A stretch of 64,000 nucleotides of DNA from Pseudomonas fluorescens (GCF_001307275.1 NZ_CP012831.1:3712501-3776500), one strand, 5' to 3'. Shown: positions 49,378-60,199, counted from the stretch's first letter. Numbers and translations: made by a program. Notes: generated by a model from the letters alone, not told the origin.

Positions 49378-50286
49378 TCAGGATTTACCGGGATACTCGC
49401 GGTGCATCTGCGCAAGCAACGCATCCTTGTCCTGCCACAGCTGGTTGATCCAGCCCTGGAACTCCAGGCGATACACGCCGTCCTGGTCGTAGTTCTTGCC
49501 GATGAACTGCGGCGGGATCTTCAGTTCCTGGAAATGCACCACCACTTCCCCAACGTTGCCGCAGAGCAAATCCCAATACCCCGGACGTCCGCCCGGGTAA
49601 TGGATGGTCACGTTGATGATCGATTCCAGTTGTTCACCCATGGCATCGAGCACAAACGCGATGCCGCCAGCCTTGGGCTTGAGCAGGTAGCGAAACGGTG
49701 ACTGTTGCTGGGCATGCTTGCCGTCGGTGAAACGCGTGCCTTCGACGAAGTTGAAAATGCCCACGGGGTTGTTGCGAAACTTCGCGCAAGTCTTGCGAGT
49801 GGTTTCCAGGTCCTTGCCTTTCTTTTCCGGGTGTTTCTCCAGGTACGCCTTGGAGTAACGCTTCATGAACGGGAAGCCCAGGGCCCACCAGGCCAGGCCG
49901 ATCACCGGCACCCAGATCAGTTCCTGCTTGAGAAAGAACTTCAACGGCCGGATGCGCCGGTTCAGCACGTACTGCAACACCATGATGTCGACCCAGCTCT
50001 GGTGGTTGCTGGTGATCAGGTACGAATGCTGGTAGTCCAGGCCCTCCAGGCCACTGAGATGCCAGCGGGTACGGCGCAGCAGGTTCATCCAGGCCTTGTT
50101 GTTGCTGATCCAGGCCTCGTGGATGTGGCCCATCAGCCAGTCGGTGAAGCGCTGGGCGGTGGGGAAGGGCAGCAATAGCTTGAAAATCGCCACGATGAAC
50201 AGCGGCGTGCAGCAGGCGATGGTGTTCAGCGCCAACAGCAGCGAGGCAATGACGCCGCGCAAAGGGGGAGGCAGGAAGTCCAGCAT
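49378..50286 (-). CDS. PlsC-type acyltransferase (YihG-like)
   Basis: This 302-residue membrane-bound acyltransferase has an N-terminal hydrophobic helix, the HxxxxD motif in SNHQSWVDIMV and the EGTR motif in NFVEGTRFTDG. It probably acylates lysophospholipids at the inner membrane. Its start codon directly follows the pta stop (TAA-ATG), implying translational coupling with pta. Confidence 0.9.
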   Translation of the reverse strand: MLDFLPPPLRGVIASLLLALNTIACCTPLFIVAIFKLLLPFPTAQRFTDWLMGHIHEAWISNNKAWMNLLRRTRWHLSGLEGLDYQHSYLITSNHQSWVDIMVLQYVLNRRIRPLKFFLKQELIWVPVIGLAWWALGFPFMKRYSKAYLEKHPEKKGKDLETTRKTCAKFRNNPVGIFNFVEGTRFTDGKHAQQQSPFRYLLKPKAGGIAFVLDAMGEQLESIINVTIHYPGGRPGYWDLLCGNVGEVVVHFQELKIPPQFIGKNYDQDGVYRLEFQGWINQLWQDKDALLAQMHREYPGKS

Positions 50287-52386
50287 TTAAATATCCAGAG
50301 GTCGGTTGGCGGCTTGGATCGCGGTCAGGGCGATGGTGTACACGATGTCGTCGACCTGGGCGCCGCGGGGCAAGTCATTCACCGGTTTGCGCAAGCCTTG
50401 CAGCATCGGCCCGAGGCTGACGCAATCGGCGCTGCGCTGCACGGCCTTGTGGGTGGTGTTGCCGGTGTTGAGGTCGGGGAAGATGAACACCGTCGCCCGG
50501 CCGGCCACCTGGCTGTTGGGCGCCAATTGCCGCGCCACGGTTTCATTGGCGGCGGCGTCGTATTGCAGCGGACCGTCGATCAGCAGGCCCTGCTGGGCTT
50601 CGTGGGCCAGCAGGGTGGCTTCACGGACTTTTTCCACTTCTTCGCCACTGGCCGACTCGCCGCTGGAATAGCTGAGCATCGCCACCCGTGGCGTGATGCC
50701 GAACGCGGCGGCCGAGTCGGCGCTTTGCAGGGCGATTTCCGCCAGTTCCGCAGCACTGGGGTGCGGGTTCATCACGCAGTCGCCGTAGACCAGCACTTCT
50801 TCGGGGAAGAGCATGAAAAACACCGAGGACACCAGGGAGCAACCCGGCGCGGTCTTGATCAGTTGCAACGCCGGACGGATGGTGTTGGCGGTGGAGTGGA
50901 TGACCCCGGATACCAGTCCGTCCACTTCATCCAGGGCCAGCATCATGGTGCCGATGACCACGGTGTCTTCCAGTTGCTGCTCGGCCATCGGCGCGTTCAG
51001 GCTCTTGCTCTTGCGCAACCTCACCATCGGTTCGACATAACGCTCGCGAATCGAATCCGGGTCGAGAATCTCCAGCCCCGGCGGCAGCTCGATGCCTTGG
51101 GCGCGGGCCACCGCTTCGACGTCGGCCGGTTTGGCCAGCAACACGCAGCGGGCAATGCCCCGGGCCTGGCAAATGGCGGCGGCCTGGACGGTCAGCGGTT
51201 CGCTGCCTTCGGGCAGCACGATGCGTTTGTTGGCGGCTTGGGCGCGCTGGATCAACTGATAGCGGAACACCGCCGGCGACAAGCGCATTTCCCGCGGTGT
51301 GCCGCAGCGCTGGTGCAGCCATTTGGCGTCCAGGTGGCTGGCGACGAAATCGGTGATGATCTCCGCACGTTCGCGGTCATCGATGGGAATTTCCTTGTTC
51401 AGGCCGTTGAGCAGGTTGGCGGTGTCATAGGAGCCGGTGCTCACCGACAGCACCGGTAACCCTGCCTGCAAGGCGCCGCGGCACAGGTCCATGATGCGTG
51501 GGTCGGGCAGGGTGTCGCTGGTCAGCAGCAGGCCGGCCAGTGGCACGCCGTTGATCGCGGCCAGGCTCACGGCGAGGATGATGTCGTCGCGATCGCCGGG
51601 GGTTACCACCAGCACGCCGGGCTTGAGCAGTTCCACCGTGTTGCGCATGGTGCGGGCGCAAATGATGATGTTGCTCATGCGCCGGGTTTCGTAGTCGCCG
51701 GCATTGAGCACTTGGGCGCCCATCAGGTCGGCCACGTCGCGGGTGCGCGGGGCGTTGAGTTCGGGGCGAAACGGGATGCAACCGAGCAGGCGGAAATCGC
51801 CGCTGCGCAGCAAGGGCGAGTGCTCCTTGAGCCGTGCGGAAAACGCCTCCATGCTTTCCTCGGTGCGGACCTTGTTCAGGATCACCCCGAGGACTTTCGG
51901 GTCCTTCGGCCCGCCGAACAGTTGCGCCTGCAACTCTACCCGCCCGGAAAGCTCGGTCAGCACTTCGTTCTCCGGTGCCGACACCAGGATGACCTCGGCG
52001 TCGAGGCTCTTGGCCAGGTGCAGGTTGACCCGGGCGGCGTAGCTGGCGTTGCGGGTCGGGACCATGCCTTCGACGACCAGCACGTCCTTGCCGATGGCCG
52101 CTTGCTGGTAAAGGGTGATGATTTCTTCCAGCAGCTCATCGAGCTGGCCGTCGCCGAGCATGCGCTCGACGTGCGCCAGGCCCAGGGGCTGCGGAGGCTT
52201 GAGGCCATGGGTGCGGGCCACCAGCTCGGTGGAGCGCTCCGGCCCGGTGTCGCCGGGATGCGGCTGGGCAATGGGTTTGAAAAAGCCGACTTTCAGCCCG
52301 GCCCGTTCGAGGGTACGCACCAGCCCGAGGCTGATGGAGGTCAGGCCCACACCAAAATCGGTGGGTGCGATAAAAAAAGTTTGCAT
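50287..52386 (-). CDS. pta: Phosphate acetyltransferase (long form)
   Basis: This 699-residue enzyme interconverts acetyl-CoA and acetyl phosphate. It has the long-form layout: an N-terminal P-loop/DRTGG regulatory part (TDFGVGLTSISLGL at residue 9 onward; DRTGG region mid-protein) and a C-terminal PTA_PTB catalytic domain (VVIGTMMLALDEVDGLVSG; GDCVMNPHP). Its stop abuts an acyltransferase gene. No ackA is seen here; it may be elsewhere. Confidence 0.96.
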   Translation of the reverse strand: MQTFFIAPTDFGVGLTSISLGLVRTLERAGLKVGFFKPIAQPHPGDTGPERSTELVARTHGLKPPQPLGLAHVERMLGDGQLDELLEEIITLYQQAAIGKDVLVVEGMVPTRNASYAARVNLHLAKSLDAEVILVSAPENEVLTELSGRVELQAQLFGGPKDPKVLGVILNKVRTEESMEAFSARLKEHSPLLRSGDFRLLGCIPFRPELNAPRTRDVADLMGAQVLNAGDYETRRMSNIIICARTMRNTVELLKPGVLVVTPGDRDDIILAVSLAAINGVPLAGLLLTSDTLPDPRIMDLCRGALQAGLPVLSVSTGSYDTANLLNGLNKEIPIDDRERAEIITDFVASHLDAKWLHQRCGTPREMRLSPAVFRYQLIQRAQAANKRIVLPEGSEPLTVQAAAICQARGIARCVLLAKPADVEAVARAQGIELPPGLEILDPDSIRERYVEPMVRLRKSKSLNAPMAEQQLEDTVVIGTMMLALDEVDGLVSGVIHSTANTIRPALQLIKTAPGCSLVSSVFFMLFPEEVLVYGDCVMNPHPSAAELAEIALQSADSAAAFGITPRVAMLSYSSGESASGEEVEKVREATLLAHEAQQGLLIDGPLQYDAAANETVARQLAPNSQVAGRATVFIFPDLNTGNTTHKAVQRSADCVSLGPMLQGLRKPVNDLPRGAQVDDIVYTIALTAIQAANRPLDI

Positions 52387-52446
52387 GCGGATTCTCTAAA
52401 GGAGCATGGCAATGGCGCGGCCTATGACTGGCCGTCTACCCACAAT

Positions 52447-52755
52447 TCAGTCGCCAAGGTTATCGCTAACCGGGCCTTGAGCGCACCAGCCGCAAGCAAA
52501 GGGCTGGCCTATTTTTTCAATACGTTGCACAGGGTCCAGTACCCAGGCCCGGGACTGCCAGGGTGGCTGGTGGCGCAGGTGCTGGGTATGGCCGCAGGAC
52601 AGCTCGGCCACCCAGTGCCCGTCCTCATCCTGATGCAAACCAGTGACCGTCGGTCTGTTCGAGCAGGCCCGTTTGTCCGGGTTCCGTTCGCTTTCGGGCA
52701 AATCCTTGTTTAGACTTGTCCGTTCTTCATTCTTATGCAAAAGGTCTCGCCCCAT
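52447..52755 (-). CDS. DUF3565 small zinc-ribbon-like protein
   Basis: This 102-residue protein has the family core GLHQDEDGHWVAELSCGHTQHLRHQPPWQSRAW and a late CGWC pair that may bind zinc. Its best ATG at 52755 overlaps the FKBP start (52754) on the opposite strand. Either the two genes share a 2-bp divergent start overlap, or a shorter internal start is used; the core motif begins well inside. Function is unknown. Confidence 0.7.
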   Translation of the reverse strand: MGRDLLHKNEERTSLNKDLPESERNPDKRACSNRPTVTGLHQDEDGHWVAELSCGHTQHLRHQPPWQSRAWVLDPVQRIEKIGQPFACGWCAQGPVSDNLGD

Positions 52756-53239
52756 GCTGATCGCCGCCAATAAGGCTGTCTCCATCGACTATACCCTGAC
52801 CAACGACGCTGGTGAGGTCATCGACAGCTCTGCCGGCGGCGCTCCGCTGGTCTACCTGCATGGCGCAGGCAACATCATCCCGGGCTTGGAAAAAGCCCTG
52901 GAAGGTAAAGCGGTCGGTGACGACCTGAACGTTGCCGTCGAGCCGGAAGACGCTTACGGTGAATACTCCGCCGAACTGGTCAGCACCCTGAGCCGCAGCA
53001 TGTTCGAAGGCGTGGATGAGCTGGAAGTGGGCATGCAGTTCCACGCCTCGGCACCCGATGGCCAGATGCAGATCGTCACCATCCGCGACCTGGAAGGCGA
53101 TGACGTCACCGTTGACGGCAACCACCCGTTGGCTGGCCAGCGCCTGAACTTCAAGGTCAAGATCGTCGACATCCGTGACGCCAGCCAGGAAGAGATCGCC
53201 CATGGTCACGTCCATGGCGAAGGTGGTCATCACCACTGA
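52754..53239 (+). CDS. slyD: FKBP-type peptidyl-prolyl isomerase (SlyD type)
   Basis: This 161-residue prolyl isomerase/chaperone has the SlyD layout: an N-terminal FKBP half (SIDYTLTNDAGEVIDSSAGG), an insert-in-flap chaperone domain and a histidine-ended tail (HGHVHGEGGHHH) that can bind nickel. SlyD assists metal delivery and folding. The start at 52754 follows AAGGTCTCGCCCC. The gene symbol is tentative. Confidence 0.9.
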   Translation: MLIAANKAVSIDYTLTNDAGEVIDSSAGGAPLVYLHGAGNIIPGLEKALEGKAVGDDLNVAVEPEDAYGEYSAELVSTLSRSMFEGVDELEVGMQFHASAPDGQMQIVTIRDLEGDDVTVDGNHPLAGQRLNFKVKIVDIRDASQEEIAHGHVHGEGGHHH

Positions 53240-53267
53240 TTTGTGCGCTACGCTCAAGTTGACTGGA

Positions 53268-53290
53268 GAGGCGCCCTATGGCGCCTTTTT
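53268..53290 (+). terminator. Terminator after slyD
   Basis: AGGCGCC-CTAT-GGCGCCTTTTT is a short GC-rich hairpin with a T run, 28 bp past the stop. Confidence 0.9.
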
Positions 53291-53354
53291 AGTCGCTTGC
53301 TGTTAGCATCACCCATGGCTGTTTTCGAAAAGATCCGCAAACCTGGAGTTCGTC

Positions 53355-53837
53355 ATGAGTGCTTTCCACGACCTTAAACTCAAAGCCCTGGATGGTCAGG
53401 AGCTTGCTCTGGCGCCGTTCAAGGGGCAAGTCGTGCTGGTGGTCAACGTCGCCTCCAAATGTGGCCTGACGCCTCAGTACGCGGCGCTGGAAAATCTTTA
53501 CCAGCAATACAAGGACAAGGGGTTCAGCGTGCTGGGCCTGCCCTGCAATCAGTTCGCCGGGCAAGAGCCGGGGACCGAGCAGGAAATCCAGGAATTCTGC
53601 AGCCTCAACTACGGCGTGACGTTCCCGCTGTCCAGCAAGCTGGACGTGAACGGTCATGATCGTCACCAGTTGTACCGTCTGCTGGCGGGCGAGGGGGCCG
53701 AGTTTCCCGGGGACATTACCTGGAACTTCGAAAAATTCCTGCTCGGCAAGGACGGCCGGGTGCTGGCGCGCTTCTCGCCGCGTACGGCACCGGATGATCC
53801 CACGGTGATCCAGGCGATCGAAAAAGCACTGAGCTGA
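53355..53837 (+). CDS. Glutathione peroxidase (Cys type)
   Basis: This 160-residue thiol peroxidase has a cysteine, not selenocysteine, at position 36 (VASKCGLTPQ), with Gln in NQFAGQEPG and Trp in WNFEKFL completing the site. It reduces organic and hydrogen peroxides in the cytoplasm using thioredoxin or glutathione. The gene is monocistronic, ending near a repeat cluster. Confidence 0.95.
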   Translation: MSAFHDLKLKALDGQELALAPFKGQVVLVVNVASKCGLTPQYAALENLYQQYKDKGFSVLGLPCNQFAGQEPGTEQEIQEFCSLNYGVTFPLSSKLDVNGHDRHQLYRLLAGEGAEFPGDITWNFEKFLLGKDGRVLARFSPRTAPDDPTVIQAIEKALS

Positions 53838-54168
53838 TTCCCAAGGGCATTGCAGCCATGATGATGTCCCCCTGTGGCGAGGGAGCTTGCTCCCGCTGGG
53901 CTGCGCCCGTAGGAGCTGTCGAGTGCAACGAGGCTGCGATCTTTCCCCAATCACTTGAGTCTCAAGCGAAAATCAAAAGATCGCAGCCTTCGGCAGCTCC
54001 TACCAACCGGGCGGGAGCAAGCTCCCTCGCCACAGGGTTCTGGTCGAGCCCCCTCAGCGCTTCCTTCTGATCCTTAATCATTCAAATCAATAGTGCTACC
54101 CAGCGCTCCCCATGCTCCATATTATCGTCGTCATATCCGATCTGTGACTTCGTCCCGTGGAGTGCCCC
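53838..54168. repeat. Nested REP cluster in an otherwise gene-free gap
   Basis: An outer second-family pair (GTGGCGAGGGAGCTTGCTCCCGC at about 53874-53896 and its inverted copy ending about 54033) encloses an inner palindrome of a third type: GTAGGAGCTG..GGCTGCGATC and GATCGCAGCC..CAGCTCCTAC (about 53910-54002). The inner unit is the widespread GTAGGAGCTGCCG Pseudomonas repeat. The arrangement suggests insertion of one repeat type inside another. Confidence 0.88.
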
Positions 54169-55272
54169 ATGCCTGCAAAAGCCCTGTTCAAACCCTTCCA
54201 CCTCGGCGCGTTCGAATTGCCAACCCGGGTGGTGATGGCGCCGATGACCCGTTCCTTTTCGCCGGGCGGCGTGCCGAATGCCAAGGTGGTCGAGTACTAC
54301 CGTCGCCGCGCGGCGGCCGGGGTCGGCCTGATCATCACCGAGGGCACGACGGTCGGGCACAAGGCCTCCAACGGTTATCCGAATGTGCCGCATTTCTACG
54401 GTGACGCCGCGCTGGCCGGTTGGAAGCAGGTGGTCGATGCGGTGCATGCCGAAGGCGGCAAGATCGTTCCACAGTTGTGGCACGTGGGCAGTGTGCGACG
54501 CATCGGCACCGAGCCGGATGCCAGCGTGCCCGGCTATGGTCCGAGCGAAAAACTCAAGGACGGCCAGGTGGTGGTCCACGGCATGACCCAGGCCGATATC
54601 GACGAGGTTATCGCTGCGTTTGCCCAGGCGGCGAAAGACGCCCAGAGCATCGGCATGGACGGGGTGGAAATCCACGGTGCCCACGGCTACCTGGTGGACC
54701 AGTTCTTCTGGGAAGGCAGCAACCAGCGCACTGACGGTTATGGCGGCAGCCTGGCCAACCGCTCGCGCTTCGCGATCGAATTGATCCGGGCCGTGCGGGC
54801 GGCAGTGGGCGAGGGTTTCCCGATCATTTTCCGCTTCTCCCAATGGAAGCAGCAGGATTACACCGCGCGCCTGGTGCAGACCCCCGAAGCCTTGGGCGAA
54901 TTCCTCAAGCCGTTGTCCGAGGCGGGCGTGGACATTTTCCATTGCTCGACACGGCGTTTCTGGGAGCCGGAGTTCGAAGGCTCCGAGCTGAACCTGGCCG
55001 GCTGGACCCGCAAGCTCACCGGCAAGCCCACCATCACCGTCGGCAGCGTCGGCCTGGATGGCGAGTTCCTGCAGTTCATGGTCAACACCGACAAAGTCGC
55101 GCAACCGGCCAGCCTGGAAAAGCTGCTGGAGCGCTTGAACAACGATGAGTTCGACCTGGTGGCGGTGGGGCGTGCGCTGCTGGTGGATCCGGACTGGGCG
55201 CAAAAAGTCCGTGAAGGGCGGGAGCAGGAGATCTTGCCGTTCAGTCGCGAAGCCTTGATGACCTTGGTTTAA
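54169..55272 (+). CDS. NADH:flavin oxidoreductase, old yellow enzyme family
   Basis: This 367-residue FMN enzyme has the OYE barrel. The conserved motifs include APMTRSFSPGGVPNAKVVEYY, HGAHGYLVDQFFWEGSNQRTDGYGG and VAVGRALLVDP. Such enzymes reduce activated alkenes or xenobiotics. The start at 54169 has GGAG upstream. Substrate unknown. Confidence 0.92.
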   Translation: MPAKALFKPFHLGAFELPTRVVMAPMTRSFSPGGVPNAKVVEYYRRRAAAGVGLIITEGTTVGHKASNGYPNVPHFYGDAALAGWKQVVDAVHAEGGKIVPQLWHVGSVRRIGTEPDASVPGYGPSEKLKDGQVVVHGMTQADIDEVIAAFAQAAKDAQSIGMDGVEIHGAHGYLVDQFFWEGSNQRTDGYGGSLANRSRFAIELIRAVRAAVGEGFPIIFRFSQWKQQDYTARLVQTPEALGEFLKPLSEAGVDIFHCSTRRFWEPEFEGSELNLAGWTRKLTGKPTITVGSVGLDGEFLQFMVNTDKVAQPASLEKLLERLNNDEFDLVAVGRALLVDPDWAQKVREGREQEILPFSREALMTLV

Positions 55273-55291
55273 GCGGCGCCTTGTAGGGCCT

Positions 55292-55356
55292 CATCGCGGG
55301 CAAGCCTTGCTCCCACAGAGTTGTCAGTCGTGTGGGAGCAAGGCTTGCCCGCGATG
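55292..55356. repeat. REP pair variant (CGGGCAAGCCTTGCTCCCAC)
   Basis: CATCGCGGGCAAGCCTTGCTCCCACA and its inverted copy enclose a spacer of about 15 bp. The core differs by CGGGCAAGCCTTG from the common CGAGCAAGCTCG, a variant of the first family. It lies between convergent genes. Confidence 0.9.
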
Positions 55357-55360
55357 CTTT

Positions 55361-56536
55361 TCAGCGTTGCGACACGGCCTGAGGCAGCGACGATTCGACC
55401 TGACAAACCCCTCGCAGCTGCGCTTCAAATTGCTCGATCACCGCCGCCCAACCCTGGCGACTGGCATGCTGGCGAGCATTGAGCCGCACACAACGCAAGG
55501 TCTCGCGCTCCTCCAGCAGCCAACGGGCGGCATCGCAGAACGCCTCTTCATCCCCTGGCATCGCCAGCACGCCGTTATAGCCGTGGCGAATGTGTTGCGC
55601 AGCCGCGGCCTGATCGTAGGCCACCACACCCAGCCCGGACGCCAGCGCCTCCAACACCACGTTGCCGAAGGTTTCGGTCAGGCTCGGAAAGACAAACACA
55701 TCCCCGGACGCATAGTGGCTGGCCAGCGCCTCGCCGCGTTGCGAGCCGCAAAAGATCGCCTCGGGCAATTCCTGCTCCAGCTCGGATCGTTGCGGGCCGT
55801 CGCCGACTATCACCAGCTTCATCCGTCGCCCCGCAAAAGCGCTGCACAGCGTCTCGAAACTGCGCTTGAGCAGCCCCAGGTTTTTTTCCGGTGCCAGGCG
55901 TCCGACATGGAGCACGGCGATGTCGTCGTCGCCCAGGCCCCACGCTTCGCGCAGGCTCGACGAGCGCTTGACCGGATGGAACAGTTGGCTGTCCACGCCG
56001 CGGGACAACAACGCCACGCGCTCGAAATGCCGTCGTTCCAGTTCCAGGCGCTGGCTGAGACTGGGCACCAGGGTCAGGCTGGAGCGGTTGTGAAACCAGC
56101 GCAGGTAATGGGTGAGCACGCGACTCAACAGCCCGAGGCCGTACTGTTGGGTGTATTGCTGGAAATTGGTGTGGAAACCACTGACCACCGAAATACCCAG
56201 GCGTCGTGCCGCCCGCAGTGCCGACAAACCCAGCGGCCCTTCCGTGGCGATGTAGAGCACGTCCGGACGATGACGTTTCCAGCGCCTGAGCAGCTTGTGC
56301 ATCGACGCCTGGCCCCACTGCAAGCCCGGATAGCCTGGTAACGGCCAGCCCCGGCACAGCAGCAACTGCTCGTCACTGGCTTGGCGTAAGTCGTCGGCTT
56401 GGCGAGGCCGTATCAACTCGACCTGATGCCCGCGGGCGCGCAAGCCGTCGTACAGGCGGCCCAAGGTATTGGCCACGCCATTGATTTCCGGCGGGAAGGT
56501 TTCGGTGATCAGGGTAATGTGCAGGGGTGTGGTCAT
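55361..56536 (-). CDS. GT4-family glycosyltransferase
   Basis: This 391-residue protein has the GT-B layout: an N-terminal domain with FPPEINGVANTLGRLYDGL and a C-terminal UDP/GDP-sugar domain (GRLAPEKNLGLLKRS; SLTETFGNVVLEALASG with the EX7E-like acidic pair). It resembles MgtA/PimB-type mannosyltransferases of glycolipid synthesis. The start MTTPLHITLI at 56536 fits the family. Target lipid unknown. Confidence 0.9.
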   Translation of the reverse strand: MTTPLHITLITETFPPEINGVANTLGRLYDGLRARGHQVELIRPRQADDLRQASDEQLLLCRGWPLPGYPGLQWGQASMHKLLRRWKRHRPDVLYIATEGPLGLSALRAARRLGISVVSGFHTNFQQYTQQYGLGLLSRVLTHYLRWFHNRSSLTLVPSLSQRLELERRHFERVALLSRGVDSQLFHPVKRSSSLREAWGLGDDDIAVLHVGRLAPEKNLGLLKRSFETLCSAFAGRRMKLVIVGDGPQRSELEQELPEAIFCGSQRGEALASHYASGDVFVFPSLTETFGNVVLEALASGLGVVAYDQAAAAQHIRHGYNGVLAMPGDEEAFCDAARWLLEERETLRCVRLNARQHASRQGWAAVIEQFEAQLRGVCQVESSLPQAVSQR

Positions 56537-56599
56537 GACCCCAGTGTCGACCGGGGCCATTTCGTCATTGTGACGCCAGGATGATGGATTTGTGACGGC

Positions 56600-57355
56600 T
56601 CAGCCCTGACGGGCCAGGGCGGTCTCGGCGCCTTGCTCGCGCACCCAGAACAAGGTCGCCCCGGCCACCGCCGCTGGCATCATCAGGATGTTCACCACCG
56701 GGATCAGCAGCACCAGGTACACGCTGCCGCCAAAACCCAGGCTCTGCCAACGCTTTTCCCGCAGCCAGGCGAGCATTTCGTTCCAGCCCAGCTTGTGGTT
56801 GTCCGCCGGGTAGTCGATGTACTGGATCGCCATCATCCACACGCCGAACAGCAGCCACAGCGGTGCCGCCACCAGATTGACCACGGGGATGAACGACAGC
56901 ACGAACAACCCCAGGGCGCGGGGCAGGAAATAGCCGAGTTTGCGCGCTTCACGACCGAGGGTCCGGGGGATCATGGCAATCAATTCGGCCCAGCTGAAGG
57001 CCGGGAAGTCGTCGGTGCCACGGATGACCACTTCGACTTTTTCCGCGAGAAAACCGTTGAACGGCGCGGCGATGATGTTGGCGAGCATGGTGAAGGTAAA
57101 GAACACCATCAGCACGACGAGCACCACGAACAGTGGCCAGAGCACATAGCTGAGGAAACTCAGCCACTCTGGCAGCGACGGCATCAGCGTATCGACCCAC
57201 AGGCTGAACTGATGGCCGGCCAGGTAGATCAATCCGACGAACAGCACCAGGTTGATCGCCAGGGGCAAGAGTACGAACAGGCGCAGGCCCGGGCTCAGGA
57301 CCAGCTTGAGGCCTTCTCGCAAATATTGCGGGCCGGACAGGACGGGGGCGGGCAT
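56600..57355 (-). CDS. cysZ: CysZ-like sulfate transporter (EI24 family)
   Basis: This 251-residue integral membrane protein of the EI24/CysZ family (about four hydrophobic hairpins, family text [14 protein letters not shown]) imports sulfate for cysteine synthesis in known members. It is divergent from trxB, whose product supports thiol homeostasis. Sulfate specificity is by family. Confidence 0.9.
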   Translation of the reverse strand: MPAPVLSGPQYLREGLKLVLSPGLRLFVLLPLAINLVLFVGLIYLAGHQFSLWVDTLMPSLPEWLSFLSYVLWPLFVVLVVLMVFFTFTMLANIIAAPFNGFLAEKVEVVIRGTDDFPAFSWAELIAMIPRTLGREARKLGYFLPRALGLFVLSFIPVVNLVAAPLWLLFGVWMMAIQYIDYPADNHKLGWNEMLAWLREKRWQSLGFGGSVYLVLLIPVVNILMMPAAVAGATLFWVREQGAETALARQG

Positions 57356-57495
57356 AGGTGACTCCGAGCGAAGGTGAACGCGCCGACCTTACCGGCTTTG
57401 CCCAGCGCGGGAAAGCGGCGACATGGCGTGTAACAACGTTTCTTGAGGCGAGGGCGCCTATTAAAAGGGCCGCTGGGAATAGAGCTCACCTATGA

Positions 57496-58629
<1,134 letters not shown>

Positions 58630-58641
58630 TCCATCGGGCAT

Positions 58642-58668
58642 AAAAAAACCGGCTTCGGCCGGTTTTTT
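58642..58668 (+). terminator. Terminator after trxB
   Basis: AAAAAAACCGGC-TTCG-GCCGGTTTTTT is a short GC-rich hairpin with a UUCG loop and T run, 12 bp past the stop. Confidence 0.95.
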
Positions 58669-58696
58669 AATACCCGAATACCTGGCGGTGAACCCT

Positions 58697-58787
58697 TGTG
58701 GGAGCGAGCTTGCTCGCGATGGCGGTGTATCACTCAACATCGATGTCGGCAGACTTGACGCTATCGCGAGCAAGCTCGCTCCCACAG
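58697..58787. repeat. REP pair (inverted)
   Basis: TGTGGGAGCGAGCTTGCTCGCGATGGC and its inverted copy enclose a spacer of about 40 bp, between convergent trxB and aminotransferase genes. Confidence 0.92.
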
Positions 58788-58815
58788 GGTTTTTGTGTGC
58801 TCAGAAGCACTGCAT

Positions 58816-60066
58816 TCAGGCCAGCTTCGCCAGGCACGCCTCCAGGATATCCAAGCCCTCTTCCAGCACTGCCGGCTCGGTCGTCAATGGCGCCAGCAGC
58901 CGCACGATGTGTCGCGACTTGCCACTGGGCATCAGCAACAAGCCCGATTCCCGCGCCAGGGCCAGCAGTTGCGTCAATTGTGCCGACGCCGGGGTGCCGT
59001 CGGCCTGGCTCAGCTCGATGCCGCGCATGGCGCCGATGCCGGTCAGGCGGCCCAGGTAAGGGCTTAGCCCGCGGCTGCGCCAGGATTCGTAGCGACTGAC
59101 GATCGCCTCTTGCTGTTGCACGCCCCAGGCGTGCAGGTTGGCGTCGGTCATTTCGTCCAGGGTCGCCAGTGCGGCGGCGCAGGCGATGGGGTTACCCGAG
59201 TAGGTGCCGCCCAGGCCACCCTTGGGCAGGTTGTCCAGCAGCGCCTTGCGTCCCACCACCGCACCGAGGGGCACGCCGCCGGCAATGCTTTTGCCCAACA
59301 GGATCAGGTCTGGTTCGATGCCCAATCGGGAGAAGGCAAAGCGCTGGCCGGTGCGGCCGAAGCCGGACTGGATCTCATCGATAATCAGCACAATGCCCTT
59401 GTCGTCACAGAACTGCCGCAGGGCCTGGGCGAAGGGCACGTCCATCGCCAGGAAGCCGGCTTCGCCCTGCACCGGTTCGACAATGAAACAGGCCACGTCA
59501 TTCACATCGATCTCGACGCTGAACAGCCGCTCCATGGCTTTCAAGGCCTCTGCGCAGGTGACGCCGTTGTCCTGGCTGGGGTACGGCAGGTGATACACCG
59601 GCCCGGGCAGGACACCGACTTTCTGTTTGTAAGGCGCGACCTTGCCGTTGAGGTTGAGGGTCGCCAGGGTGCGGCCGTGAAAGGCACCGTCAAACGCGAT
59701 CACGGCGGTACGGCCCGTGGCGCCTCGCACGATCTTCAAGGCGTTCTCCGCCGCCTCGGCGCCGCTGTTGGTGAGCATGCCGCTGACCGGGTAATCCACC
59801 GGGACAAACGCCGCCAGGCGTTCCATCAATTCGATATAGGGAGCGTGAGGGGCGGCGTTGAATGCGTAGTGAGTCAGCCGCGTAGCCTGTTCGCGGATCG
59901 CCTCGACAATGCGCGGATGACAATGGCCGAGGTTCAGCACACCAATGCCCCCGACAAAGTCGATGTAGCGTTTGCCGTCGGTGTCCCAGACCTCGGCATT
60001 CCTGCCGTGGCTGAGGCTGACGGGATGCACGATGGAGATCGATTGGCTGATGGTTTCGCTGCTCAT
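58816..60066 (-). CDS. Class III aminotransferase (GabT/DavT/2-aminoadipate type)
   Basis: This 416-residue PLP enzyme has the class III marks: NSGAEAAENALK (cofactor phosphate), DEIQSGFGRTGQRFAF and the PLP lysine in LLGKSIAGG. It likely transaminates a terminal amino group, as in 4-aminobutyrate, 5-aminovalerate or 2-aminoadipate. The exact substrate is not decided by sequence alone. Confidence 0.9.
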   Translation of the reverse strand: MSSETISQSISIVHPVSLSHGRNAEVWDTDGKRYIDFVGGIGVLNLGHCHPRIVEAIREQATRLTHYAFNAAPHAPYIELMERLAAFVPVDYPVSGMLTNSGAEAAENALKIVRGATGRTAVIAFDGAFHGRTLATLNLNGKVAPYKQKVGVLPGPVYHLPYPSQDNGVTCAEALKAMERLFSVEIDVNDVACFIVEPVQGEAGFLAMDVPFAQALRQFCDDKGIVLIIDEIQSGFGRTGQRFAFSRLGIEPDLILLGKSIAGGVPLGAVVGRKALLDNLPKGGLGGTYSGNPIACAAALATLDEMTDANLHAWGVQQQEAIVSRYESWRSRGLSPYLGRLTGIGAMRGIELSQADGTPASAQLTQLLALARESGLLLMPSGKSRHIVRLLAPLTTEPAVLEEGLDILEACLAKLA

Positions 60067-60199
60067 GGATGACGGCCCGGACGAAGGAGAAATTTCCGTT
60101 ATCTAAGCCGCGAGCAGAGGAGCCCGGCAAACGAAATAAAGTTGCCGGGTCAATCTTAAAAGTCGGGATGTGGTGAGGCGCCGCTTACTTGGAATGAGC

